From Spirochaetaceae bacterium (GTDB taxonomy: Bacteria > Spirochaetota > Spirochaetia > Treponematales > Breznakiellaceae), in NCBI GenBank assembly GCA_031257995.1, contig JAIRNN010000258.1, positions 1-8,674 on the forward strand: a stretch of 8,674 nucleotides of DNA, in the 5' to 3' direction. Of the stretch, positions 1 through 6,010 are shown piece by piece. Within the stretch, counting starts at the first letter, position 1. Every line of letters begins with the position of its first letter. The position numbers were made by a program, and so were the translations under genes. The notes below the pieces were generated by a model. The model had not been told where the DNA came from. It was given only the letters and a program-made list of their open reading frames with translations, and made no database searches.

Positions 1-13
1 TTCCTTCTCCTCC
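1..13 (-). promoter_or_regulatory. possible ribosome binding site of a leftward gene beyond the left edge
   Basis: Read on the minus strand, the edge shows GGAGGA (positions 13 to 8) followed by seven bases to the end of the window, the right spacing for a start codon just outside it. A weak promoter-like pair lies upstream on the same strand (TTGCCC, 16 bases, TATTCT, within about 20-50). The gene itself is not visible, so this is inference from one motif. The + strand terminator at 61-97 argues mildly the other way: a rightward gene could instead end at the edge. Confidence 0.35.
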
Positions 14-60
14 GTCTAGAATAACACAGTCTTTGCCCGGGGCAAGCCAAGATCCTGTCC

Positions 61-97
61 GGGGCAGCGGCGCCGAAACGCCGCTCCCCAGTTTTTT
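61..97 (+). terminator. rho-independent terminator-like hairpin
   Basis: GGGG and AGCGGCG (61-64, 66-72) pair with CGCCGCT and CCCC (79-89), giving an 11-bp GC stem with one bulged C and a six-base loop. Six T residues follow at 92-97. This is the classical intrinsic-terminator form for rightward transcription. No rightward gene ends clearly inside the window, although a reading frame entering from the left could stop at 22-24 (TAA). Confidence 0.6.
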
Positions 98-136
98 CTT
101 CGGCCGCCGTTGTGATTGGTATCTGTGACGGGGTCT

Positions 137-156
137 GCCGGGGGGTTCCCCCCGGC
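137..156. repeat. perfect GC-only hairpin
   Basis: GCCGGGGGG (137-145) and CCCCCCGGC (148-156) are exact reverse complements separated by TT. No T-run follows on either strand, so it is not a standard terminator. It belongs to a cluster of hairpins in the left intergenic region. Confidence 0.6.
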
Positions 157-191
157 CGTTCCCTCCCCGCGCGGAACAACCGGCGCCGGCC

Positions 192-213
192 CCTGTATCC
201 CGTCGGATACAGG
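192..213. repeat. perfect 9-bp hairpin with CGTC loop
   Basis: CCTGTATCC (192-200) and GGATACAGG (205-213) are exact reverse complements around a four-base loop. It lies beyond the 3' end of the leftward regulator gene. It could stabilise or end that transcript, but there is no T-run on the minus strand. It could also be an operator-like palindrome. Confidence 0.55.
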
Positions 214-293
214 TTGCCCCTTTTACAAAATAGCATAATGTATCTGTGGACAAATATTCTTAACTTGTTGACAGTGGAAGACTTCCCCTATCA

Positions 294-345
294 TTTTCCA
301 TTATCCACTTTTCATTATCAATTCCCCGTAGGGGAGGCTCCCCCT
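294..345. repeat. AT-rich imperfect tandem repeat followed by GC hairpins
   Basis: Two related 15-base units sit head to tail (TTTTCCATTATCCAC at 294-308 and TTTTCATTATCAATT at 309-323). They are followed by CCCC-GTA-GGGG (324-334) and by an overlapping hairpin GGGGA-GGC-TCCCC (331-343). On the minus strand the hairpin reads GGGGGAGCCTCCCC, resembling the GGGGGAGACTTCCCCC hairpin of the two larger repeats at 2511-2607 and 7080-7195. It lies about 30 bases past the regulator stop codon and may act as its transcript end. Nothing in 1-375 looks like a gene. Confidence 0.4.
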
Positions 346-375
346 TATAGTATTGGCTTTTTCCTGTTGCCGAAT

Positions 376-2475
376 TCACCCCTGCGCGGATTCGCTTTTT
401 CTCAGTTGGTTCGGCGGCTTGCCGTAAACTTTCTTGAATACGCGGTTAAAGTAGGCGTGTTCTTTAAATCCGGTGTCGAGGGCAATGGTGTAAATCGGTT
501 TGCCAGTGTGCAACAGCATTTCGGCGGCGATGGATACGCGCAGATGGTTGATGTATTCCCAGGGGGAAAGGCCGAGTTCCCGGCGAAAAATGCGGGTGAG
601 GTAATCCTCGCTGACGTGTACCGATTCGGCAAGCTGCCACCGGGAAATCTGGGACGTGCACATTTTGTCAATGAAAAGGAGAGCTTTCTTTACCGGCTTA
701 CCGGTCAATACAGGAAGTATCTCGCTACCATCCGCGATTGAACGCAGTCGTTTTATGAAGGCGGGCGAACGTGCCGCCGCACGGTGGCAGAGAATCACGC
801 GGGGAAAGAGGCAGACCTGCTCGACCGCTTTTATGCCGGTAATTTTTGGCGGCAAAATGACCAACGGCGTCATCGCGTCGCGCCGCCTGAAATCCGCAAT
901 AGCTTCGGTGTCGAGCGTTCCCAGAATGACCGCCGCAGGTAAAAACGCCGCCGCCTGTTCGGACAGTTCTTCCTTTGTACACAAGGTTGTGGTGAAGCCC
1001 TCACTTGTTAGCGACACGAGTGGCATGTCCGCGTCAAAGGCAGCGGCAACGATCCGCCGGTTTCGTTCCGGCTCCGGCTTTTCCAGCGGTTGCTGGGGAA
1101 CAGTATCCTCAAACGCGCGGCTTACGGCGGATCTCAACTCTTCCAGAATGATGCTGTCGTAAAAAGGTACGTTATGCATAAAAAAACCGGCCGGACGTTT
1201 CCCGGTAAAAAGCGGCACGGCCATGAAAGATCCCGAAAAAAACGAATGCGGGATGGTTTTTCCCGCATAGATACCGGTTTCTGAAAAAGTCCACACAGAC
1301 TCGCTCCGGTCATCGTTATCCAATACCAGCGCGGCGTTATCTATCCCAATTTTTGGTAAATGCCGCGCAAGACTTTCAACCAGCGCGCACCGGTCACGGA
1401 CTCCCAGCAGTTCAGATTTCAGCGAATTGAGTACGTTCTGGAGTGTCTGCATCCGATACCGTGCCAAAAGATGGGTATGTTCGGTCAGTCGCGCCTCTTC
1501 AAGGCTCAACTCCGGCCGATACGGACACCCGCAAGACTCCCGTACAATTACCGTACAGGGAAGAACCGCATCGCTTGTCCCATCTGGAAGGGGTTTGCCG
1601 TCACAAAGGGTTTCAAGAAGGGAAAACGACTTTTCCGCAAGTTCGGCGTAGGGCAGTCTGACCGTTGAAAGCTGTTTGGGAAGCAGTTTGCTCTCAAATG
1701 AATCGTTAAAACCGCCCGCCCGGTAATCCACCGCCATTTTATAGCCCCGCTTCTCAAGATACTCGATGGCCGGGAAAATCATCATATCGCTTGAGCCAAC
1801 GAGCGTATCAAAGTCCCTGCCCGGCACAAGCGAACGTTTTTCCACAAGGAACGCGCAGGCGGCCTCGCCGTCGGCCCAATCAAAAGCGGGACTGACGAGC
1901 GTTTCGTTGACCGGAAGATTCGCCTCGATCAACGCATCCCAGTAGCCGTTAAACCGGTCCTGTGCCGATTGATGGTCTTTTGGGCCGCGAAGGAACGCGA
2001 TGTTTCCGGCCTTGTGAACCTGAATAAAATGGGTAACAAGGTCTTTCATGCCGCTGTACGCATCAAAAAGGACGCAGGGGTACGATGAGACCTTATGCGA
2101 GATACTTACAAAAGGGAGCACGTCAAGACCGTGGGGAAAACCGGAGTATTCTTCAATGGAGACCACGTTTCCGAACGACGAACTCCAACCGATGAGGCCG
2201 TCCAGTTTCAGCGACATGGCGAGTGTAAAAATCCGTCCGCGCAGATACTTCAAGTCCGCTTCCACATTGTTTGTTCCGCCCAAAAAAACAAGCAGCGTCC
2301 ATCCGCGCCGTTCCGCCTCCCGGACAAAGCTCGACCACACGTTTTCCGCGACACCCATGTGAATAGACCCAAGCAAAAGACCAACGTTCCGGCTCATCAA
2401 CGACACATCATAGCGCGTTTTCCAAAAAAAGCCTACACTGCGGGAGATAATAAGCAACAGGCGATGCTGTTTCAA
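376..2475 (-). CDS. LacI-type sensor / AraC-family hybrid transcriptional regulator
   Basis: A cytoplasmic DNA-binding regulator, probably responding to a sugar or similar small molecule. Residues about 28-320 resemble the periplasmic-binding-protein-like sensor of LacI regulators, including FVSISHKVSSYPCVLFDAYSGMK-type strand/helix alternation and an IAFLRGPKDH segment. A helical linker follows (about 323-365). Residues about 366-460 look GAF-like and 475-585 resemble a receiver fold without a clear phospho-acceptor set. Residues 597-695 form the AraC domain with two helix-turn-helices (about 614-635 and 661-684). The 699-residue length suits this treponemal architecture. The frame as drawn begins at TTG (2475) with no clear Shine-Dalgarno. 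Met27 (ATG at 2397) starts right before the sensor domain and may be the true start, though it also lacks a strong site. The stop is TGA. The structured repeat at 2511-2607 lies directly upstream. Targets are not evident. The class call is firm; the ligand is unknown. Confidence 0.88.
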   Translation of the reverse strand: MKQHRLLLIISRSVGFFWKTRYDVSLMSRNVGLLLGSIHMGVAENVWSSFVREAERRGWTLLVFLGGTNNVEADLKYLRGRIFTLAMSLKLDGLIGWSSSFGNVVSIEEYSGFPHGLDVLPFVSISHKVSSYPCVLFDAYSGMKDLVTHFIQVHKAGNIAFLRGPKDHQSAQDRFNGYWDALIEANLPVNETLVSPAFDWADGEAACAFLVEKRSLVPGRDFDTLVGSSDMMIFPAIEYLEKRGYKMAVDYRAGGFNDSFESKLLPKQLSTVRLPYAELAEKSFSLLETLCDGKPLPDGTSDAVLPCTVIVRESCGCPYRPELSLEEARLTEHTHLLARYRMQTLQNVLNSLKSELLGVRDRCALVESLARHLPKIGIDNAALVLDNDDRSESVWTFSETGIYAGKTIPHSFFSGSFMAVPLFTGKRPAGFFMHNVPFYDSIILEELRSAVSRAFEDTVPQQPLEKPEPERNRRIVAAAFDADMPLVSLTSEGFTTTLCTKEELSEQAAAFLPAAVILGTLDTEAIADFRRRDAMTPLVILPPKITGIKAVEQVCLFPRVILCHRAAARSPAFIKRLRSIADGSEILPVLTGKPVKKALLFIDKMCTSQISRWQLAESVHVSEDYLTRIFRRELGLSPWEYINHLRVSIAAEMLLHTGKPIYTIALDTGFKEHAYFNRVFKKVYGKPPNQLRKSESAQG

Positions 2476-2510
2476 AACTTCAAGCGAACCTTGGACTGCA
2501 GTTGCTCTGC

Positions 2511-2607
2511 TTAAGGAAATACAAAGGGGGAAGTCTCCCCCTCGCTCCGGTCTACGCCCTACGCCGCCCCCTCTCCTAGGGGCTACGTCCCTAAAACCCC
2601 ATCCCGC
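2511..2607 (-). repeat. structured dispersed repeat, copy 1
   Basis: Read on the minus strand it begins GCGGGATGGGGTTTTAGGG and ends with CTTAAG. Near its end it carries a hairpin GGGGGA-GACT-TCCCCC preceded by GGAGCGA. The 7080-7195 element has the same start, the same hairpin and the same end, with a variable middle. The first part also has GGG-ACGTAG-CCC. It sits 36-132 bases upstream of the regulator TTG codon on the same strand, so it may be in its leader. It could be a small mobile repeat, a structured RNA or a terminator-like module. No protein is encoded. Confidence 0.75.
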
Positions 2608-3089
2608 TACCCCCTCTACGGCTAAACTTGACCCACAAAATTACGTGAGCCATTCCCGGCAAGCCGGCAGGATATACAGTTTCATCAGTCCTATCCATAT
2701 CGTTTTCACTCTCACCCCTTTTGGTAATAACACCGTCGTTATGCCAATACCCTCGCTGCGGCGGGACAGCCCCCATAATGCCCTCGGATCTCGTGCGCCG
2801 CCGGATTATCAGACGGGGACAGTCTCCGCCCGCGCCTTTGACCCGAAAACGCTTCCCTTCACGTTTTTTTCTCCGTTTTTTTCTCCGCTTTTCCTTGCCA
2901 TTCGCCGCATTTATCCATGTCTTTCACTCTTCGGGCATCCCGCCGCACAAGACATGGCCCGAAATTCGCGCTTTTTTCACCCTGTCCCCAGCGGCGCGGG
3001 CAGACCTTTCCCATAACCGGTTTCGCCGGGAACGTCGAGGCTTGCTGTAACACACCGCCTTTGCCCTTAGCCGGGTTGTTGCCGCCGGG
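2608..3089. other. intergenic region without a convincing gene
   Basis: Open frames exist on both strands, but none has a recognisable motif, a good ribosome binding site or a plausible composition, so I call no gene. Visible structure includes two exact 12-base units CGTTTTTTTCTC at 2862-2885. A 9-bp inverted repeat CCATGTCTT/AAGACATGG (2915-2923 and 2949-2957) encloses a small CGGG-CAT-CCCG stem. GGGACAGCCCCC at 2763-2774 recurs inverted inside the transposase gene at 3164-3175. Just past the transposase stop, CCGGGTT recurs within 3071-3090. The region may be the decayed flank of a mobile element belonging to the neighbouring transposase. Confidence 0.5.
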
Positions 3090-3595
3090 TTAGCCGGGCG
3101 GGGATGCGGGTTCGGGAGAGGTTTCGAACAAAAACTGGGTTTTAACCGTCATCCCTGCCGGCCGGGGGCTGTCCCAAGACAACAAGTAGGCAATTGCCGC
3201 CGGAATAGGCGTTTTAGTTTCCGCTTCCACGGCCGCCCAATCAACTTCCACCGCTTGCTCAGGCGGCGCCCCTCCAAGATCAGCGACCAATATCGGTCTC
3301 CCCAGACATGCCCCTTTCGTCCCGTCCGCACATTGAGGCGGACGGCGAACGTTTGTTTCAGCCACTGCATAATCGCGGGTAGTTGGAGGCCGTCTGTGGG
3401 CTTAATATAGAACGACAGTTGCTCGTTCTCAAGTTTAAGCCCGCGCATCTCGAAGCCGTAATGCTCTTTCGTTTCGCCAAGTACGCGGAAGAAAAGTACT
3501 TTTGTCCACGACAACTGGATCAAGGGTTCTTCGACATTAACCGCCGTCCGCACCTCGTACCAGACGTTTTGTTCTAAATCGCGTTTTATTCTCAT
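3090..3595 (-). pseudogene. Y1/REP-associated transposase-like gene, frameshifted
   Basis: The first frame (ATG at 3595) encodes residues recalling the Y1 transposase/RAYT family: an N-terminal RDLEQNVWYEVRTAVN, then IMQWLKQTFAVRLN and GRKGHVWGDRYWSLILEG at about 75-109. Family-like sequence then stops, and the frame runs on into an unrelated arginine-rich tail to a TGA at 3149. The natural continuation, APPEQAVEVDWAAVEAE onward, lies in another frame and ends SPEPASPPG with TAA at 3090. One missing G in the GGGG run (3269-3272 on the + strand) explains this. Restoring it gives a protein of about 168 residues, a normal size. The place where RAYT proteins carry His-hydrophobic-His reads LSFYIKP (60-66), so catalytic ability is doubtful even in the intact form. 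It may be domesticated or non-autonomous. A sequencing error at the G-run is possible. Confidence 0.72.
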
Positions 3596-3683
3596 ACTAT
3601 ATGTATACGGTTGACTCGCCGTTTTGCTTTAGTCTGACACGAAAAAAGGACAAAAAAAGTGAAAAAATCGGAATTGGGAACAC

Positions 3684-3763
3684 ATTAACCACAGATTATG
3701 CGGCTGGGATGGATGCACACTTTTCCTATTGTTCATCCGCTCGACCATCATAAACCGTTAATC
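3684..3763. repeat. palindromic intergenic repeat of the ACCACAGAT type, upstream copy
   Basis: The left arm starts ATTAACCACAGATTATG and runs through GGATG. The right arm, read on the minus strand, gives ATTAACGGTTTATGATG and again GGATG, so the two form an imperfect inverted repeat of about 33-36 bases per arm. Its wording resembles the element at 5703-5852 on the other side of nifSU. It sits just upstream of the nifS promoter. Function is unknown; it may be a small non-autonomous mobile repeat. Confidence 0.5.
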
Positions 3764-3772
3764 ACCGACCAC

Positions 3773-3837
3773 TTGCCAAAAAAAACGAGATTGATTATAT
3801 TATTTCTTACTAAAAGAGTAGGATTTACGACAGGAGA
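3773..3837 (+). promoter_or_regulatory. nifSU promoter and ribosome binding site
   Basis: TTGCCA (3773-3778) and TATATT (3796-3801) are separated by 17 bases, a good sigma70-type match. An AGGAGA Shine-Dalgarno at 3832-3837 lies six bases before the nifS ATG at 3844. This fixes the nifS start. Between them, ACT-aaaag-AGT makes only a weak dyad, not enough to name an Rrf2/IscR operator. Confidence 0.6.
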
Positions 3838-3843
3838 ACAACA

Positions 3844-5067
3844 ATGGAAAGACATATTTATCTTGATTTCAACGCGACGACACCGCTTCGTGACGAGGTG
3901 CGGGAGGTGATGGCGGACGCGCTGGCAGTTTACGGGAACGCTTCGAGTATGCACCGGTCGGGGCGGGAGGCGCGGGCGCAGGTGGAGGAGGCGCGGCGGG
4001 CGGTGGCGGCGTTGATCGGGGCGCAGCGGGCGGAGGAGGTGATCTTCACGTCGGGCGGGTCCGAGTCGAACAACACGGTTTTCGAGACTATGCGGGACAT
4101 CACAACGCGGAAGGGCAACGATAATCGAAACGATAATCGCACGGAGATCATCACGACGGCGGTGGAACACCCTTGTGTGCTCAACTCGGCGAAGTATTTC
4201 AAAGAGTTGGGTTACAAAGTAACGTTCCTGCCGGTTGACGAGACGGGCAAGATTAAGATGGACAACTATCGGGCGGCGTTAAACGATAAGACGCTGCTCG
4301 TGTCGGTGATGATGGCGAACAACGAGATCGGCACGATCGAAGACATCGCCGAGATTGCCCGTCTTGCCAAGTCTGCGGGGGCACTGATGCATACGGACGC
4401 GGTGCAAGCGGTGGGAAAAATCCCGGTGGACGTTGAGGCGCTGGGGGTTGACTACCTCACGATGTCGTGCCACAAGATTTACGGCCCCAAGGGGATCGGC
4501 GCGCTCTACAAGCGGGAGGGGGCCCCGCTTTCGCCGCTCATCCACGGCGGCCATCAGGAGGACGGCCTTCGCGCGGGGACGTACAACAACCTCGGCATCA
4601 TCGGGTTTGGGGAAGCGGCGCGTCTTGCCAAGCGGGACCTTGCCGAATACGGGCGGACGATGCGCGAGTTGCGGGACCGGCTCCGGGACGGCCTTCTTGC
4701 GGCGGTGCCGAACATCAAGGTAAACGGGCACCCTGTGGATATGCTTCCCAACACGCTGAACGTGTCGTTTCCCGGCGCGGAAGGCGAGTCGATTCTCCTT
4801 TCCCTCGACCTTGAGGGTATCGAGGCGAGTACCGGGTCGGCCTGCGCGTCGGGCAGTCTCGATCCCTCCCATGTGTTAATGGCGATCGGCGTGTGGCCCG
4901 AACTTGCCCACGGCTCGATCCGGTTCAGTCTGGGGCACGGCGTTACCCAAGACGACATCGACTATGTGCTGGAAAAAACGCCGCCTATCATCGCCCGGCT
5001 ACGGGCGATGTCGACCGTGCGCGCTCCGCTCTGCCGGGACGCGACGTGTACTATTTGTAAGGAGTAA
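3844..5067 (+). CDS. nifS: cysteine desulfurase, NifS/IscS family
   Basis: A cytosolic PLP enzyme that removes sulfur from L-cysteine, giving alanine and an enzyme persulfide for Fe-S cluster assembly. The N-terminus IYLDFNATTPL is the family hallmark. SGGSESNN (70-77) contributes to PLP binding, His109 in AVEHPCVL stacks on the cofactor, and SCHKIYGPKG places the PLP lysine at K211. GSACASGSLDPSHVL carries the persulfide cysteine at C334. At 407 residues the length is normal. The stop is TAA. NifU follows after four bases, so the two are almost certainly co-transcribed and work as a donor/scaffold pair. Oddities: a 12-base duplication gives NDNRNDNR at residues 92-99, and the C-terminus ends LCRDATCTICKE, with three extra cysteines including a CxxC. 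Nif versus general Isc role cannot be decided, since no nitrogenase gene is in view. Confidence 0.96.
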   Translation: MERHIYLDFNATTPLRDEVREVMADALAVYGNASSMHRSGREARAQVEEARRAVAALIGAQRAEEVIFTSGGSESNNTVFETMRDITTRKGNDNRNDNRTEIITTAVEHPCVLNSAKYFKELGYKVTFLPVDETGKIKMDNYRAALNDKTLLVSVMMANNEIGTIEDIAEIARLAKSAGALMHTDAVQAVGKIPVDVEALGVDYLTMSCHKIYGPKGIGALYKREGAPLSPLIHGGHQEDGLRAGTYNNLGIIGFGEAARLAKRDLAEYGRTMRELRDRLRDGLLAAVPNIKVNGHPVDMLPNTLNVSFPGAEGESILLSLDLEGIEASTGSACASGSLDPSHVLMAIGVWPELAHGSIRFSLGHGVTQDDIDYVLEKTPPIIARLRAMSTVRAPLCRDATCTICKE

Positions 5068-5071
5068 CATC

Positions 5072-5674
5072 ATGACGGATTGGCTCTATTCTCCCATCGT
5101 GAAAGACCATTTTACCAACCCGCGCAACGTGCTCTACGAAGGCGTGGAAACGTTTCCCTGCGACGGCCAGGGTCAGACGGGCAACATCAAGTGCGGCGAT
5201 CAGATGATGATGCTGCTTCGTATCGAGGACGACATCATCAAAGACATCCGCTGGAAGACCTACGGCTGCGCGAGCGCCATCGCGTCAACCAGTATGCTTT
5301 CGGAAACCGTCAAGGGTATGCATATCCGTGATGCCTACAACATCAAGCCGGAAGATCTCGTCAAGAAACTCGGCGGTCTTCCTGAAAACAAGATTCATTG
5401 TTCGGTTCTGGGCGACAAGGCCCTCCGCGCCGCCATCGACAACTATCTGGAACGGCACGATCGTGCAGGGGAGCTGAAAATCGAAGCGAAAATCATTTGC
5501 GCCTGCCTGGAGATCACCGACAAGGACATCGAAACGGCGTTTCAGGCCGGCGCCCGCGACTGGGAAGCGTTACAGGCCGCCACCAAGATCGGCACGAGTT
5601 GCGGTAGCTGCAAGGACAAGGCGTTGGAGTTGCTGCACGAGCTTTCGCACATCTACGGAACCGACAAAGACTGA
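5072..5674 (+). CDS. nifU: NifU-type Fe-S cluster scaffold, IscU plus BFD-like domains
   Basis: A cytosolic scaffold that receives sulfur from NifS, builds Fe-S clusters and passes them to target proteins. I chose the ATG at 5072 because AAGGAG (5059-5064, overlapping the end of nifS) lies seven bases upstream and because the protein then starts MTDWLYSPIVKDHFTNPRN, the standard IscU/NifU beginning. Residues 1-130 are the IscU domain with its three cluster cysteines C41 (NIKCGD), C66 (TYGCAS) and C110 (IHCSVLG). Residues about 138-193 are a bacterioferritin-associated-ferredoxin-like [2Fe-2S] domain with C143, C145, C177 and C180 (CxC...CxxC). The C-terminal Nfu domain of classical NifU is absent, making this the 200-residue two-domain form. 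The stop is TGA. No clear terminator follows; the palindromic repeat at 5703-5852 comes next. Confidence 0.95.
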   Translation: MTDWLYSPIVKDHFTNPRNVLYEGVETFPCDGQGQTGNIKCGDQMMMLLRIEDDIIKDIRWKTYGCASAIASTSMLSETVKGMHIRDAYNIKPEDLVKKLGGLPENKIHCSVLGDKALRAAIDNYLERHDRAGELKIEAKIICACLEITDKDIETAFQAGARDWEALQAATKIGTSCGSCKDKALELLHELSHIYGTDKD

Positions 5675-5702
5675 AAAAGCGGGGGCGTTCCTAAGATGAT
5701 AT

Positions 5703-5852
5703 GGAATCACGGTTCACCACAGATGAGACGGATACACACAGATGAAGAGTTCCACAGATTGCGCCGTAAACGGCGTTACAGATTGAGAGATACGTGGGGT
5801 GTGAAAAATCCGCCCGTGTCATCTGTGTCCGTATGCGGTTAACCGTGATTCC
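5703..5852. repeat. palindromic intergenic repeat of the ACCACAGAT type, downstream copy
   Basis: GGAATCACGGTT (5703-5714) and AACCGTGATTCC (5841-5852) are exact reverse complements. Similarity continues inward as CACAGATGAGACGGATAC on one arm and a CGGACACAGATGACACGGG-like strand on the other. The centre holds a CGCCG-TAAA-CGGCG hairpin flanked by two ACAGATTG words. This accounts for most of the 336-base gap between nifU and the dehydrogenase gene. Repeats built on ACCACAGATG/ACACGGATG words are widespread in bacterial intergenic DNA and have no settled function. Confidence 0.65.
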
Positions 5853-5883
5853 GCGTGTTCTTGTAAGGATAAAACATTTCTCT

Positions 5884-6005
5884 TTGACAGGCGGACGATA
5901 CTGGTTGATAATTAGGGTTACTGTGAAAGTGTTATTATGTTTGCAGGTCAACGCTAAAAGTGCGTTCAAGCATCGGGCAGACTTAAAGATTTCAGCAATA
6001 GAGGA
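5884..6005 (+). promoter_or_regulatory. promoter and ribosome binding site of the dehydrogenase gene
   Basis: A perfect TTGACA (5884-5889) and GATAAT (5907-5912) are separated by exactly 17 bases. A leader of roughly 90 bases follows, with a weak AACGC...GCGTT stem (about 5950-5966). GAGGA at 6001-6005 lies five bases before the ATG at 6011. This near-consensus promoter suggests the gene was well expressed before, or despite, its frameshifts. Confidence 0.7.
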
Positions 6006-6010
6006 TGTAA

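Noticed and set aside
112..741. 209-codon open frame on the + strand
   Set aside because: It starts in the hairpin-rich spacer and then runs antisense through the AraC domain; it is a shadow of the regulator.
2645..3050. Open frames of 109-123 codons on the + strand and 61-64 codons on the minus strand
   Set aside because: No motifs or good starts; overlapping frames on both strands in GC-rich, repeat-containing DNA are expected by chance.
3802..3818. Rrf2/IscR-type operator before nifS
   Set aside because: The ACT/AGT dyad is too short and does not match the known long palindrome well enough.
4279..4958. Antisense open frames of 134-197 codons inside nifS
   Set aside because: Shadows caused by high third-position GC in nifS.
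3844..5674. Nitrogenase gene cluster
   Set aside because: Only nifS and nifU are present; no nifHDK, nifB or nifV nearby, so the pair may serve general Fe-S assembly.
3684..5852. CRISPR array from repeated ACAGAT words
   Set aside because: The words are irregularly spaced, form palindromes, and lack uniform spacers or cas genes.
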